Positions 23,572 to 36,382 of a stretch of DNA of 64,000 bases are shown piece by piece. Each line of letters starts with the position of its first letter. Within the stretch, counting starts at the first letter, position 1. This DNA is from Nematostella vectensis (lineage: Eukaryota; Cnidaria; Anthozoa; Actiniaria; Edwardsiidae). The notes beneath the pieces are model-generated. The model saw only the letters and a program-made list of their open reading frames with translations, searched no databases and was not told where the DNA came from. The translations under genes were made by a program, and so were the position numbers. The stretch spans positions 13,659,708-13,723,707 of the forward strand of contig NC_064046.1 of NCBI RefSeq assembly GCF_932526225.1, read 5' to 3'.

Positions 23572-25735
23572 ATGCTTGAATCGCCGCTTACATCGTCAGA
23601 TGGAGAGCTTTTTGAGGTGAGAAACTCCTAGTTGTTTATCCGAATGACTTGATATTCATTGATCACAAGTTTTGCCCCAGAACATGGAATGCAACGGTAT
23701 TTTGACCGTGGAATAAACGATCGTAGTTCAGTAGAAGCGAAAAATAACCCTGTCAAATTTCTCTGATATCCAAAAAAAATAGTCCTTATCTCTTAAGAAA
23801 TTATGCACTGAGAGAGCTTGGTTCTTCAAAAATATATCCCATAAGCGATCTTGTAGAGATAGTAAAGATAGTACGATGATCGTGAACAGTTTATTTATAC
23901 ATAATTTGTTGATTTACCAATCTTCTCTGAGGGTAGACGCGGTAAACAGAGTTTATCCTTCTACTTTTATTGCATGTTTTCTACTATCTTTTTAGTTTTT
24001 TGCCAGAGATAGCTGATTGCTTCCACTTAAACATGTGAAGGTCTGATGTGTAAAGTGTGAGGCTTTTCAGTATTTTTTTTTAAAGTCGAATCTTGTTGGT
24101 TAATATAGGTTGAAAAGATCCTTGACCGCAGAGTGCAGCGAGGTAAGGTTGAATACCTCGTGCGATGGAAGGGTTATGGTCCAGCCGACGATACATGGGA
24201 ACCATCAAAGAATCTTAAAGGCTGCAAAGAGTTAATAGATAACTTCCTGAATTCTGCTACATCAACAAAAAGTGTAAGTTATGCTGTTTTTTTTTTTATT
24301 GGGTGAGCTCACATTAGAAAAAAAAGGATACCACAGCTTAGATCAGGAAGATCAAATATTAGTGATCATAACTTATACTAGACTGACATTCAAGTCTCTT
24401 CTTTTTAAAAATTGGTATAACTTCAGACAAGCTGTAGATAAGCTGTAGATGCATAGGTATGGTGTAGTCAAGTTATAAATCAACAGAAGGTTAAAAAAGT
24501 ATGTTTAACGCCTCTGTTAAACAGAGTAATTGTGCTAATGTTTCGAGGGCTAACGCTCCAAAAATCAGTGCAACTACTTTGTTTCACAAAGGCATTCAAC
24601 ATACTTTTTCAACCTTGTGTTGATTTAGAATTTCAGCTAGACTACAGAATTCAGGGCCACATCCAAACTTATTTGCAGTCAATTTTGATAGCACGTAAAA
24701 TTGTCCTTTGGTATACTTGGCACAGATTTCTTTAATCATAGAATGTAATCTTATTGGAGAAAGGGTCCTTTTATGTTAGACTATGTATTATTTTTCCTGT
24801 TATTTAGAGAAGGAGAAGTGGTATCGTCAAGGCCAAACCTGTGGAGGAATTCACCAAATTAAAGCTTCCAAGCAGACGTCGGGAGACCAAAGTTCTGCAT
24901 CTGAAAACACCTCCACCAGTTTCCCCTGTAAAAGTACAAGGTAGTTTTATATATAAGGATTGAGCAACCAATACTAATAAGGAATCCAATGGTAGGGGAC
25001 ATGGGGCTAGCTTTTCGGTTATAATTCACTGCAAGGTTCAATGAAAATTTGGAAGCAAGAAAATTAAGAGAGTACAGACAAAGCTTTTATGTTGAATATT
25101 AACCATTTATTAATAATAATCATTTGGAGAAAGCAATATCTTTCTTCACAACTATTTATTAATATAAGCTAGTTGTATAAGCTTAGCTAGTATTTTTTGT
25201 TATTTTCTGCATATTCAGATGTAGTCAGTAAGCAAAGCATTACTCTATGCTACAGTTTTGATGATTAAAACACATTTTAATTCCACTAAATTGTACTGCC
25301 CCAACATCGCAATAATATAGTGACTGGGTTTTAACAAAAGTTGCAAAATCTCGAAAATAATCTTAAAATCATGAAATTTTGACATCACAAAAATTATGTA
25401 TAATAAGGTATATGCCAAGTGCTCAATTTGATACTTTTTGGTTAGCTTTGTTTGAGAAAAGCTGTTACCCATTTTCTAAACTTATTTTGATTTTTCTAGT
25501 AAGTTGACAATTTTCTACTAATACATTTATCTTTTACTTTGTCCTTTGCTGTTTTTTTTTTCTAGAAGCTCCAGCAGAAGAGAAACCTAAAGACAAATCT
25601 GCAACTGAGGAATCTTTACCCTCTACTTCTTCACTTCACGCATTCAGCCCAAGGAAATTCTTTTTAATAGCTGCAATGTTTGGTTTTGTAGTCTTGTTTT
25701 TTATCTCTTTGCTCCCGTCAGTAAAAGTATTGTAA
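23572..25735 (+). CDS. Chromodomain protein with a C-terminal transmembrane anchor (170 aa)
   Basis: Exons are 23572-23616, 24109-24273, 24808-24940 and 25566-25735, all with AG/GT borders and compatible phases. Residues 14-65 form a chromodomain: [29 protein letters not shown], then a C-terminal helix (CKELIDNFL). The positions of the HP1/Polycomb methyl-lysine cage carry F, W and Y, so histone-tail binding is plausible. Residues 71-114 are a basic linker ([15 protein letters not shown]). Residues 115-145 are Pro/acid/Ser-rich. Residues 146-164 are a hydrophobic segment flanked by PRK ([19 protein letters not shown]), and the protein ends five residues later. There is no signal peptide and no chromoshadow domain. 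The layout is that of a tail-anchored protein, inferred to sit in the inner nuclear membrane or ER. No named family with this combination was recognised. Confidence 0.88.
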
Positions 25736-28700
25736 ATAGTAGGGGTTGTTTTTGTCTTGTGCAGAGTTCTATTTGTGATTCTCTGAGCACCTATCAAGAG
25801 ACATGAAATAACCCATTGTATTTTTTAGAAAAAAGGATGCCTAACTGAGTGTAGTAATTATACTTTTTTTGCTAGTATTGGTATTTACTTGATTTTTTAG
25901 TGCAAAAATTAGTTGTGCTGCAGGATATTGCCATTTCGTTTGGTCATACATGAACCTGCATCAAACAATTCCCTAATAGTTATCTCATATAGTGGTACCG
26001 CTGTTAGTTGGACACCCTAACCCAAGCTTCCACCATCAAAGTTGGAAACTTGGAGGAATACTTGAATGAATACTGCTAACTGTTTATTATAAGTGTCACT
26101 TCATTTACAGTAAATCTTGTTGACTCATTTTTGATGGCTGACTGCATTTTTTATCCACACTGATAACCAAGGGGTTTGCAGAGGAACTCATGAAGTTTAA
26201 TTTCCAGAGGAATAAATACCATGAATACCAAATTTTCAGGGTGTACAATAGGTTGTGTATCAAGATGGGAAACAGAGTACACCACTTCTATTTTAGAGGT
26301 TGTGTCATGGTGCATCTAAGGAAAAGGGGTCATTTATTTACATGTTCCTAATATATCCTCCCACTGTTGTGGATTAAAAGTGCAGCCAGGTTGGCAGTAA
26401 AGGTCTTCATATATTATGTATTCATATATTCCTTTTTAAAATTTCCATGAAACACAGTTTTTTTTATTCAGTCACTTGTATAAAGTTTACATACATGTAT
26501 CATGAGCTCTCAAACATTTTATGATTTGTACCAGTTGTAAATAATCGCTTTGGAATAACATGGGCTGGTACCATTGTATTCATCTGTAGTTACATATTAA
26601 ACGGATGATCATTTCATAAATGTTTCTACTTCTTCATCATTATTTTATCTAGGTGGATTGAAAATTTATTGTTTTATTTTAATTTAATTTATTCTTATTA
26701 TTATTTCATGTTGAAATTTATTACGTATGAGTTTTATTTTGAGGAGAAGCTGAGACGCCAAAAAGACAGGTTACAAACTTCGCTGTCAATTTCGCTTGTT
26801 GACTTTTTTTTGTTTCCGGTTTGAACCAGCCTCATTCCCAAGTAATGTCTGTTTCCGGTGTCACATGGCGCCAATTCAATCTGTGTGAGGCGATTATTTA
26901 TTCAACAGGACCAAACGAAGGTCGATGAATTTCAACTGATTTCAAGCTTTAACACAATATTCTAAGAACTGAATTTCAGGATGTGATTGATTATTCATGG
27001 AATCTTCAATCAAGTTATGGTTTCCATTGACCCAGCTAAGTTTTCACTGAGGAATAAGGGAGCATGTTGTCTTAAAAAGCACACGGCTAGCAAGTCACAC
27101 ACCTAGTACAGTCGCTGAAAGCAATCGCTTTGAAAACCCCTGAAAAAAAGCACGTTAGGTTAACCAAGACGCTACAATTCTACATCATAAGCAGGTTATT
27201 GTGAAAAAGGTATGTTTAAAACTTTATTGGTTATGGTTAGAGTAATTTTCGATTGTAAAACCTTAGGTTCAAGGGGAGTCATTATTTGTTGTGGTGCGTT
27301 TTTGCAAATGTGTAACGCCACTTTCATCGCCGGTAAAATTGATAACTCCCCCATTAGTTCGTAAAGCACGCAAACACCAAGCTGAAAGCAATACGTTTGC
27401 CAAGAAGGGGATACTCCATGATCTAGAATCAATGTTTTAATCGATTCGAAGAGTTTTATTCGAGGATTATTGGATATATGTTTATTTTAGCGTTGTGTTA
27501 CCCGAGCTCTAGCGAGTCGTGAAGGTGAAATAAGGAATGCGTGGGGGGAAAAGTTCTGAGTTCAGACTTAAGTTCACCCAGATTGTATGATAGATTCCAT
27601 AAATAAACTTATTTGCTGTCTTCATCTAAACAATACCTGAATTGGGTATACAATACAGAGCTTATTTTTCGATTTTCGTCGTTCGATAGCAAGCGTGCTC
27701 GGTTGAAAGCGGACTATTGTCTTTCATGTAGATTGTACACGCTTTCTCACTGAACCGACGACCTCTTATAGCTTCCCTGCAGTCAAATCGCCGAATCAAA
27801 CTCAATAAAGGTCGCTATAACATACTGATATTCCTACATAAAGGTTCTTTTCGATGATGCTTTGCGACTAGCCTTTTTGGCTTTGATATCGGGTGATCTA
27901 GCGTGAATTCTTCTTGTTTACCTTAGTTTAGTAGCGTGAGCGTGGGCCATTGAGCCCTGGTTGTACAATCGGAGCCGGCGAAATAAGGAATGTTTAAACT
28001 TCAGACATCAATCGGAAGAATAACTTATATACCTTCTCATTTTCAAGAAATAGCACACGAAAGACAGGAAACACGATAAAAGGTATTATTTTATTTAAAA
28101 AATATAAATATATATACACATATATATTTTAAGAAAATACATTTATCACCACTACCAGAAGGTCGTTGTCAGGTTAAGTCACATCACAAAAGCGCTAGTT
28201 TCTGTTTCCACAGGAATCTAGAATTTATATGCGCTCTTTCTAACTCATATATTTTACGCTACTAGTATCAGTATTGTAATATAAAATTCAATCTTTACCA
28301 CACAATATGCCCAAATACGTGTTGGTATAGCTCTTTGAGTTTCCCTGAAAATTTATATGCGATTTTGCGGAGAACCTTTTGCCTGTCAAAATATAACACC
28401 TAATTTGCATATTGAGCATTTTGCTTCAGTAAATACTGTCACGCAATATGAAGCTGCGCAAAAAATTATCCAAGGTGCGTAACCAGGCATTTATTTATAT
28501 CGCAATAAATTAAAGTGCGATTTAGATTTCTTTTTTTTTTTGCATTGGACTTTTCTTTCATTTTTCCAATCATATTCATATTTTTCTAGGGCCACAATTA
28601 TTAAAAAAATAAAATTTCTCTGGATTTTTTATATGGGCCCATCCAGCTGCGTTTCCTATAAAAAAAGTATCCCATTGATTTTTATCACGTTATAACATGT

Positions 28701-29287
28701 CCTTATTTAAGGGGCGAAGCTAGCAATACATTACGACTTAGGCAGAAGCTTTTCTACTTATTTTAGTATCACAGATTTTCTAAGCCACATTCGAAAATTA
28801 GGATCGAAATTAAAATAACACAAAACACAGTTTTCGTGACATGCAATCATTGAATTTTAGTATCGAAGTGTAAAACAAGCTGTGCAGTACATATTTGTTT
28901 TCACAGTTCGACAAAGCCTTTTGCGTTATAAAGGAAAATTGCGCATTTCGTTTTCTTATAGAAAAAGAGTGTATAATGGATACTAGATATTTATGATATC
29001 TTAAATATTGTTGAAGGAATCAAAGAATTGTTTCAGTTTGTTTTCACAAATCAGCAAAGCCATGCTTGCCAGACATGCAAAATAAAAAAAGTAAAAGAAA
29101 GGTAAAAAAAGTAAGAGTACAGAAAAAAAACTCATTGTAAATCAAATGACCAGCCACTTTGTGAACTATGGCAGCTCAAAAATGGGTAAAATAAAAATAA
29201 GTATGGACGTGTTGTACTATACGTTATATTTTCCCGAATAAATACAAAAAGCCCAAATAGTCATGTTCGTGAACCAGAAGAATGAAT
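25736..29287. other. Intergenic region between the chromodomain and ataxin-1-like genes
   Basis: 3' UTR and AT-rich sequence. Short reading frames, such as 27196-27432 on the minus strand, show no family similarity that could be recognised, and no splice-supported gene was found. Confidence 0.4.
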
Positions 29288-29424
29288 ACAATACACCAAA
29301 AACTGGAATTCCACTCTGCCAAATTTTCGTCTTTAATAAGACTTCTTCTGGGCTGCCCTGCCCTGAAGAAGTCTTATTAAAGATGAAAATTTGGCAGAGT
29401 TGAATTCCAGTTTTTTGGGGTATT
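29288..29424. repeat. Long hairpin, ~54-bp arms
   Basis: The arms 29296-29349 and 29364-29417 are inverted copies with few mismatches (left AACTGGAATTCCACTCTGCC, then AAATTTTCGTCTTTAATAAG; right ...GAAGAAGTCTTATTAAAGAT), separated by a 14-base loop. It lies about 80 bp upstream of the proposed first coding exon of the ataxin-1-like gene. Confidence 0.85.
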
Positions 29425-29501
29425 ATATTTTCCCGAAATATCTGAATGTGTTTACTTTGTAGAACTTCATTCCTGGAAAGGGATAAACCTTATAACAGAT
29501 C

Positions 29502-32500
29502 ATGTCCGGTGGTGAAAGGGAGTGCTCTACTTCTCAAACCACATCACAAGGCAGGCAGTTATTCTCTGTTCAAGGCAAGTCTTTGTCAATAATGAGATGA
29601 ACTCTCTTCTTACAGACGCTGAGGTGACTGTTTCACTTCAGGTGGAATCACAATTTTACCATCCAGTCAAATTCTTATTTCTTTTTCATCCAGTCAAATT
29701 CTTATTTCTTTTTCATCCAGTCAAATTCTTATTTCTTTTTCCATATCCAAACACTCTTTTTTAAAGTAGGCATACACTTTGAAGCTTGTAAATATCCTTT
29801 CTGTGTCTACCCAAATTCATAAGTTTTAATCCCGACAATCTTTGGCTTTTATAAATACAGAAAATTTTCTGCAATTTACTAGTTTTACAGAGTAAAAGTA
29901 GAGTGTCTATTGGAAGTTTCTTGGGGGATGTGATTGCTGATTTAGAGTGGATGGCCTGTTAAATAGCGCAGATTCTGATAGATTCTATTGTCTTTTAACA
30001 ATTGAGGTTTCTGTCCAACCTCCGGAATTAAAATGGTGACAATGCTACTTTACTCTGGTCATACTATATACAGTATAGCTGGCTCAATGTTCTATGTATT
30101 CAACAAACAGACAAACTTCTTAGAGAAAACCCTGGAAATATTTTGTACTCACTATAGCCCCTAAGAAAAAATAGTATTCTAATGAGCATTTCTTTTCATG
30201 ATTAGCTGACCTTCCAAAAAGATCCCCTGTACCAGTGACATCAAATGGCAGCAGCAACATCATCATACCAAACTTACAAGGTGACAAATCAGATGCACAG
30301 ATGGCCGCCCACACTGCTGTAATGAGCAGCAATCTCAGCCAACTCGCAGAGCTTGCTGCGAGTCAAACACCAAGCCAAATGATCAAGCACATCCCAGTGC
30401 CTCAATCCCAACCCCAAGGAACTAATACACCAGGGTCTACAGGAACTAGGATGATAGTCCCTGGTCAGAGTGTGCCCTTTCCATTTGGACCCCAGGTGCA
30501 GGCCTCCACTGGGATGATCCCTCCACCATTCATCAAAGGCTCCATCATCCAGTTGACTAGCGGGGAGCTGAAGAGAGTGGAAGACCTGACCACTGACGAC
30601 TTTGTGCATAGCACTGGTCTGTGTCCAGACCTAAAGTTAGAGACTAGTACGGTAGTGTCTGTTCGCAAGAATGATGAAGTTGGAATGGCACTAGTGGGCT
30701 TTACAATTACCAGCACAAAAGCACAGGTAGGCAGTTATTGGTTTGAAGAAATACAGTGAAACCCTGTTAATAAGGACACTAAAGGGACCTTCAAAACTGT
30801 CCTCATACAGGGAAACCCTGTTCATAAGGACACATTTGAAACCCAAAAACTGTTCTTAGGAAATGAGGTAGCTTGCATAGCAAGCGTTTCGCGAAGAATG
30901 GGGCAAGCGCAAAAAAAAAAAGAAAAGGGGAGTTGGAAGAACGAAACCCTTGCCAGCACTCATTGTCTTTTTTACTCATAGCGAAGAGTCTGCGATCATT
31001 CTCATCACAGAATTCGAGGCTTTTGATTGGCGCGGCGTGACATTTCACAGATTCACACTCACGATTTCTCAAAATAGCATTGAACAAGGATCCACTGAAA
31101 GTGGTTTTAACTGAGGTAGGGATGCATTATACAAACAGCTATTGGGTGGAGGAAATTCGTTAGCAGTTTTTTCGATTGGTCATAGCAAGGATTTATTCCA
31201 ACTTGAAGCGAATCCAAAGAAAGAGAACATGCTCGCGTGTTAGTCGTTCGCACCATCAAGGTGGAGTCGTGACGTTTGAGCTGGATTGGAATTTTTTTGC
31301 AGCTTGCCATTTGGCTCTTGCCTTATCTATGTGAATTTACGGTAGGTTTCCGAGCCGCGTTTATGTGGAATGATGTTGAGATTGCTTAGTAAACTCTGCA
31401 TGTGTTTGCTGCTGTTCGCTTTGAAATAAGCTTTTATATACAAAGCATGACAACCCAAATCGCGCTCAATGTAATGTCAAAAGTCGCATTTGCAAACTTT
31501 GTAATTCTTAGTTTGATTAAAAGAGAAACAATTTACGTTGCGCTCATCTATAATCTGCAAACCCTGCAACGGACCCAAAATGAGATCGTAGGGAGGTATT
31601 GGGGGAACTAAGTTTGACAGCTGTTTTGAATTATACACGCTTGTCAAGGTTTGTCACTTGGAGGCGTATCTGAGAAATACTACGAGTGCTTGCAAGCGTT
31701 CCCGTCTTTCTCTTCCCATTCTTTGCGCGGTTTTGTTCTTTATTTTCATTGAAACTCCACAGTAACGCTTGCTATGCAGGCTAGAAATGAGGTGCCCTTA
31801 TCAAGTGGGCTATGATTTACTAGAAATCAAGGGATCTTTTTGTCAAGACTTTGAAAGCTTTCTAATTATAAAGGTGCTTGCGAAATAAACCCCAGTAATA
31901 CCAGAACCATAAGTTGAGGGCCTTTGGAAGATTATCTTCTCCATTAGGCATTGCGTTACGTGTCACTGAGGCAGGGCAACTTCTAGTCATAGCAAAAAGT
32001 GTATACATACTTGTTATTTAAGTTAATATAACCTTGTTATCCTGTTGTCTCTAGGTGACACTTTCTTGTGCTGTGGAGCATCCATTCTTTGTGTATGGCC
32101 AAGGTTGGTCCTCATGTGTTCCTGAGCAATCCCTAAAGAAGTACAACCTCCAATGTCATCCACTGAAGGTTGGAGATGTCTGTATATTCCTGACACCAAA
32201 CCTCGCCCAGGCAGTGCTTTCGGTACCTGGAGTGACTCCTGGAAATGGTATCAGCCAGGGATCTTCACTAGGTATCCCAGAGCAGACCATGCCTCAGATG
32301 ATTTCCCAAATTGCTCCTAGAAATTCCCCCGGAATGTCCAGCAGTCCCCTAGGAGTGAAGCAAGTCCAGGTGGTCGCTACTCAAGCGGCTAGCAGCCCTG
32401 TCCAGCCTGTGACTCCCCAGGTACGACCAGCGACCCCAACAACACCTGTCTCAAGCTCCGCAGTTCCTGGCAGTACCTTCACTGTCATTGACCCTCAAGC

Positions 32501-32936
32501 ACCCGGACAGATGGGCTTCTTCCGTCCTCATTTAAGTGGCCAGGCACTACAGCAAATAATAGGACCAGATGGGAAACCTATCCTTCCATCTGGAATCCCC
32601 TTTCCAAGCCAAGCATTCTACCAACAGGTACCCGCATCGCTCATCTCTCAAGTGCCTGGTCAAAGTTTTGTTCAGGCACCGCCTGGTAGCCTACCTGGAC
32701 AAACGTCAGTTGGTAATGGGCTGCTCGTCACAACTTTAGGCTTCGTGCCTGGACAGCATGGTATGCCCATGAGTCAGCAGGGAATGATTTATGCAGCACA
32801 CTTGTCGGAGATGGCACAAAAGCAAGGCCAGGAAACGGTTGAAAGAGCTACAGAGGGTGGCCATGATGGCAAGACAGACACGTCTCCTGAAGCGAAAAGA
32901 CCAAGAATGGATGTAAATACAGATGGCAAGTGCTAG
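29502..32936 (+). CDS. ATXN1: Ataxin-1-like AXH-domain protein (491 aa)
   Basis: Ataxin-1 family proteins are nuclear transcriptional co-repressors that partner with Capicua. Exons are 29502-29574, 30206-30726 and 32055-32936. Exon 2 ends with the first half of the AXH domain (FIKGSIIQLTSGELKRVEDL, then DLKLETSTVV), and exon 3 opens with the second half (VEHPFFVYGQGWSSCVPE, LKVGDVCIFLTP), matching vertebrate ATXN1/ATXN1L closely; the domain covers about residues 128-250. The rest is Pro/Gln/Ser/Gly-rich low complexity, with no polyglutamine run. The C-terminus has an NLS-like SPEAKRPRMD. Exon 1 (24 codons, MSGGERECSTSQ...) is proposed because its GC donor (AAG|GCAAGT) is in phase 1 and fits exon 2. 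Other 5' exons are possible. Exons 2-3 are secure. Confidence 0.85.
29668..29752. repeat. Three tandem copies of a ~27-bp unit
   Basis: CATCCAGTCAAATTCTTATT + TCTTTTT is repeated three times within intron 1 of the ataxin-1-like gene. Confidence 0.85.
29885..30045. repeat. Diverged member of the TTGTCACCAG MITE family
   Basis: It shares 'agagtggatggcctgtt', 'agcgcagattctgatagatt' and 'ggtgacaatg' with 62150-62312, and more weakly with the complete element at 13719-13943. Confidence 0.65.
30869..31783. mobile_element. ~915-bp non-autonomous element with 9-bp target duplication
   Basis: The left end TAGCTTGCATAGCAAGCGTT is mirrored by 'aacgcttgctatgcaggcta'. GAAATGAGG stands directly on both sides (30860-30868 and 31784-31792). 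Terminal inverted repeats with a 9-bp duplication fit a Mutator-like (MULE) family. It lies wholly inside the intron that splits the AXH domain of the ataxin-1-like gene. Confidence 0.85.
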
Positions 32937-34984
32937 GACCAGTCGTATTAGTTAGTTATGTTCAGTTCATAAAGTCAACCACAAGGTGAATATAAAGCGG
33001 TCTTACTGTAGTCGTGTGTGCGCGCGCATGTTGACGTGCTTGTGCTCACGGGCTCAGGCAACGGATACTTCTTGGAAAAGCGATGGCGGCAGGTTGAGTG
33101 AATGGGTCTTCTCTTGTCTTATGCGATACACATGTCAGAAAGCGCTACATATTGTTCATTATTCAATCGTAACATTATGATGCACACGTTTCATGGCATC
33201 ATTATATATTAGAGTAATAACTAAAAAATAAGAGCAGTCCAGTTGTTTTGCTTTATTTTGAATTTTGAAAACTCTCATCATGTTGCAAAATGAGACTATT
33301 GATATTTATTTATCATAGTTATTAAGTTTTTTTTATTAGGCGCTGACCATGTGATCTTTGAGGGTGGGTTGGGCCAATTTTGCCTCGTGTAAATATAGTC
33401 ATATCAGGATAGTTTCGCATTTTTTATTTTTTTCCCGGCCATTCGCTTACCCACCCTCATAGATCAGATGATTTCACAGTGTTTCATACACTATAAATAC
33501 ATACTTCTTACTATTTAGAGTCTGAAAGCTCGAGAGGCGTCACTCGTGTCGGTCCTACGGATTGTCATGTCCTAAAATAGGCATCTGCAATTGTTGTCCA
33601 AGGGATGTTAAGAAATTAGGGATTCTTTTTTCGTTCTGTAATATTCCATTGCTTTGAGCTGTGTTCGAGCATTAGATTGCCAAGCCCCAGACTATATGCA
33701 GGCCCAAAGCCAGGACAAAAAGGGGGGGAAGAACTGCCCCACTCAAAAATCAGACACTGAGCTATTAGAAACTGCCTAAGTAAACAAGTCGCCTCTCTAA
33801 CAAACCTGGCTATGCGCCTGCTAAGATACAATAAAGTTATTGCATGTTTACTGTTCTGGTATCTATACATAGCGCTGTAGGTTTGGTAGCCAAATTGTTG
33901 TAAAAAGTTAACTATTCCAGTCGTTGAATAAGAAATCTGTCGAATTATCTGATTTTATTTATTTTTTTGTTGAGGAAGAGTCTGGAGTTGCGATGCCAGT
34001 TGGTATTTGCAGAGGGGGGAACAGGAATTCCTTTATGCAATTTGGTATTTTCTATCAATGTTAAAAAAATACATGTTCTTCTTGTCCGAAGCTGTATTAG
34101 CCTCTACAAAAAGTCATATTCCCCTCGAAATCTAGCCCCTTCTATACTACTTTCTCGCAACCTCTAGGCCCAGTGGTTTTTTACAAGGTTTCCTTTGAGA
34201 TGAACCGTGGTAGCAGCTTGGTCTGGGACGAGCTCATCCGGGTTCCAGTGACTTCACAACTCTAACCGACCACAGGAAAACCGGTCCCCCAAAAAGATGA
34301 GACGATCAAGAACTAATTTTTGTTTTATTGCCTCGATGTAATTACGTTTGAAAATAGGCAAGAACAGGGTCAATTAGAAAATTATGTTTTCTACTGTTTC
34401 GTTGTGTCGTGTTTAATAACATTCTGGAGATCTGGAAGGTCTGTTATCAGGTTTTTGACATTGGTGATGTTTTTAAATGAACATTGTTCTTTTAGTAGTA
34501 TCCAAATAAGGTAAACAAACACAAAAGAGAACAAAGTCATTTATAAAACAGTTAGTTGTGATACTCTAATGCATGTATTTAATATTTTATCTAATATTTT
34601 ATTTTTATTCAAATTTTAATTAAAACACAACTCTCTAAATTGTTTAAAAAATATACGGTAATTTTCTTTTCGCCAATGAGCACTATTTGAGCACTATTAT
34701 GATTTTGGAGCACTTTTTAAGCACTTTTGGGGTGATTTTGGGAGCACTTTTCTGGCTTTTTGGGAACACTATCTGGAAACGCCTACCTGGGTCTAAGGAC
34801 TTCAAGATTAGTAAGAAAAAGATTTGACCAAGTTTTTCTTGGCAAATTTTTGCCTCGAGTCTCAAATTGGCAGGAATCAACATTTTATACCATGTTTTTT
34901 TGTAGATCAGGGAACGGGAAAACTTTAGCTCTTCTAAATATGGGCATCAATGCCCATATAAGGCAACAAGTACGAAGGACACTA
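32937..34984. other. 3' flank of the ataxin-1-like gene
   Basis: Probable 3' UTR and intergenic DNA. It includes a ~125-bp inverted-repeat hairpin (about 33349-33473; GATCTTTGAGGGTGGGTT against acccaccctcatagatc). No supported gene. Confidence 0.5.
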
Positions 34985-35620
34985 TCTGTGGGGAATATGT
35001 TTGGTATGAAAAATTTGTTGGAGTGGAAATTGATAACAAGTTTGTTAACAATGTTTGATAACAATGAAATTGATAACAATGTTTGTAAAAAGGCTAGCGC
35101 TGGGATTGGTGGCATTCGTCGCATCAAGCCGTTTGTTCCACCTGACTGCCTTGATAATCCCTATAAAATTCTAATTCAACCATACTTGATTACTGCTCAC
35201 CATTATGGTATACATGTGGAAAAGCTTTGCAAGACAAACTTCAACGATTCCAATCCCGTGCTGCTCGAGTTATTGATGGCTCAAACTATACAATTTGCTC
35301 AATAGATATTCTTGATCAGTTAAACTGGCCAACCCTTGAGGAAAGACGTAAAAGTGCAAAACCAGTTTTAATATACAAGGTTCTGAACGACTTGTCAGCC
35401 CCATATTTGAAAAATCAAATTATCAAAATAAGTGATAAAAAAAATAAAAAATAAATCATCTCAGAAATATCGATACAGATCTAGCACTTCCTAAGCCGAA
35501 GACTATTTTTTAAATCTAGTTTTAATTATAGCGGTGCCATGCTTTGGAATAGCCTCTTAAAGGATGCTAAACAAACATCATCTCTCTCACACTTCCGGAG
35601 AGAAATTTCTAATGCTTAGA
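34985..35620 (+). pseudogene. LINE (non-LTR retrotransposon) reverse transcriptase C-terminal remnant
   Basis: The frame ending at 35305 has ASAGIGGIRRIKPFVPPD, then a frameshift near 35225 leads into LQRFQSRAARVIDGSNYT, ILDQLNWPTLEERR and VLIYKVLNDLSAPYL. After another break, 'NYSGAMLWNSLLKDAKQ' follows near 35520. These phrases are typical of the region after the RT domain in CR1/L2-like LINEs. It is broken by frameshifts and a stop, so a fossil. Confidence 0.75.
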
Positions 35621-35996
35621 CCTACCGTTTGGCTACGCTATGCAAGCTCTATGTTATCTTATCGTATTGTTTTTTTTTTTTTTTGTATTGTAACTGTCAC
35701 ACTTTAGTAATCTATTGTATTGCAAATCCCACTACCCACATGGAAATCCCACGTCCCACATGGAAATCAGTTGTACCTGACCTGTTAAATGTTAAATGTA
35801 AAAACATATAAAAAGTAAAGGAAAATGTAAACAATGTAAAACTAAATTTATTATTTTAACTTACTTAAACAACTCAATTTACAATTTTAGAATTACTAAA
35901 TATTTCTTTTATAAATGATTTTTCTTGATTCATTAGAATTTGATTATTTACAAAATTGAGCTATACTATTAAAAATAGTGATTAAAAATATAATAA

Positions 35997-35998
35997 TA

Positions 35999-36051
<53 letters not shown>

Positions 36052-36073
36052 TATGATAATAATAATAATAATG

Positions 36074-36162
<89 letters not shown>

Positions 36163-36164
36163 CG
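35997..36164. repeat. ATA/TAA trinucleotide microsatellite (~165 bp)
   Basis: Nearly uninterrupted (ATA)n with a few interruptions (aaaatatg, atgata). It generates artefactual poly-Asn/Ile/Tyr reading frames. Confidence 0.98.
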
Positions 36165-36382
36165 ATTTTAACCCTGGGCGTGGTCATCAGAAATTCTTAC
36201 CTAAGAGATAGCAGATTAGGTGTGGTGGGAGGAATTTTTAACAGAATCGGGAAAAATCCTTCAACATCCCCTTAGGGATGGCAGCTGGTCGAAATTATAT
36301 ACCTTAAAAGATGGGACGATCACCCCCGTCTTAATTTCACGAGAGCCAGCCCCCGGGGATATGGTCTATGTATATCAATAGT

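Noticed and set aside
27196-27432. 78-residue minus-strand frame
   Set aside because: No family similarity, no splice partners; likely chance.
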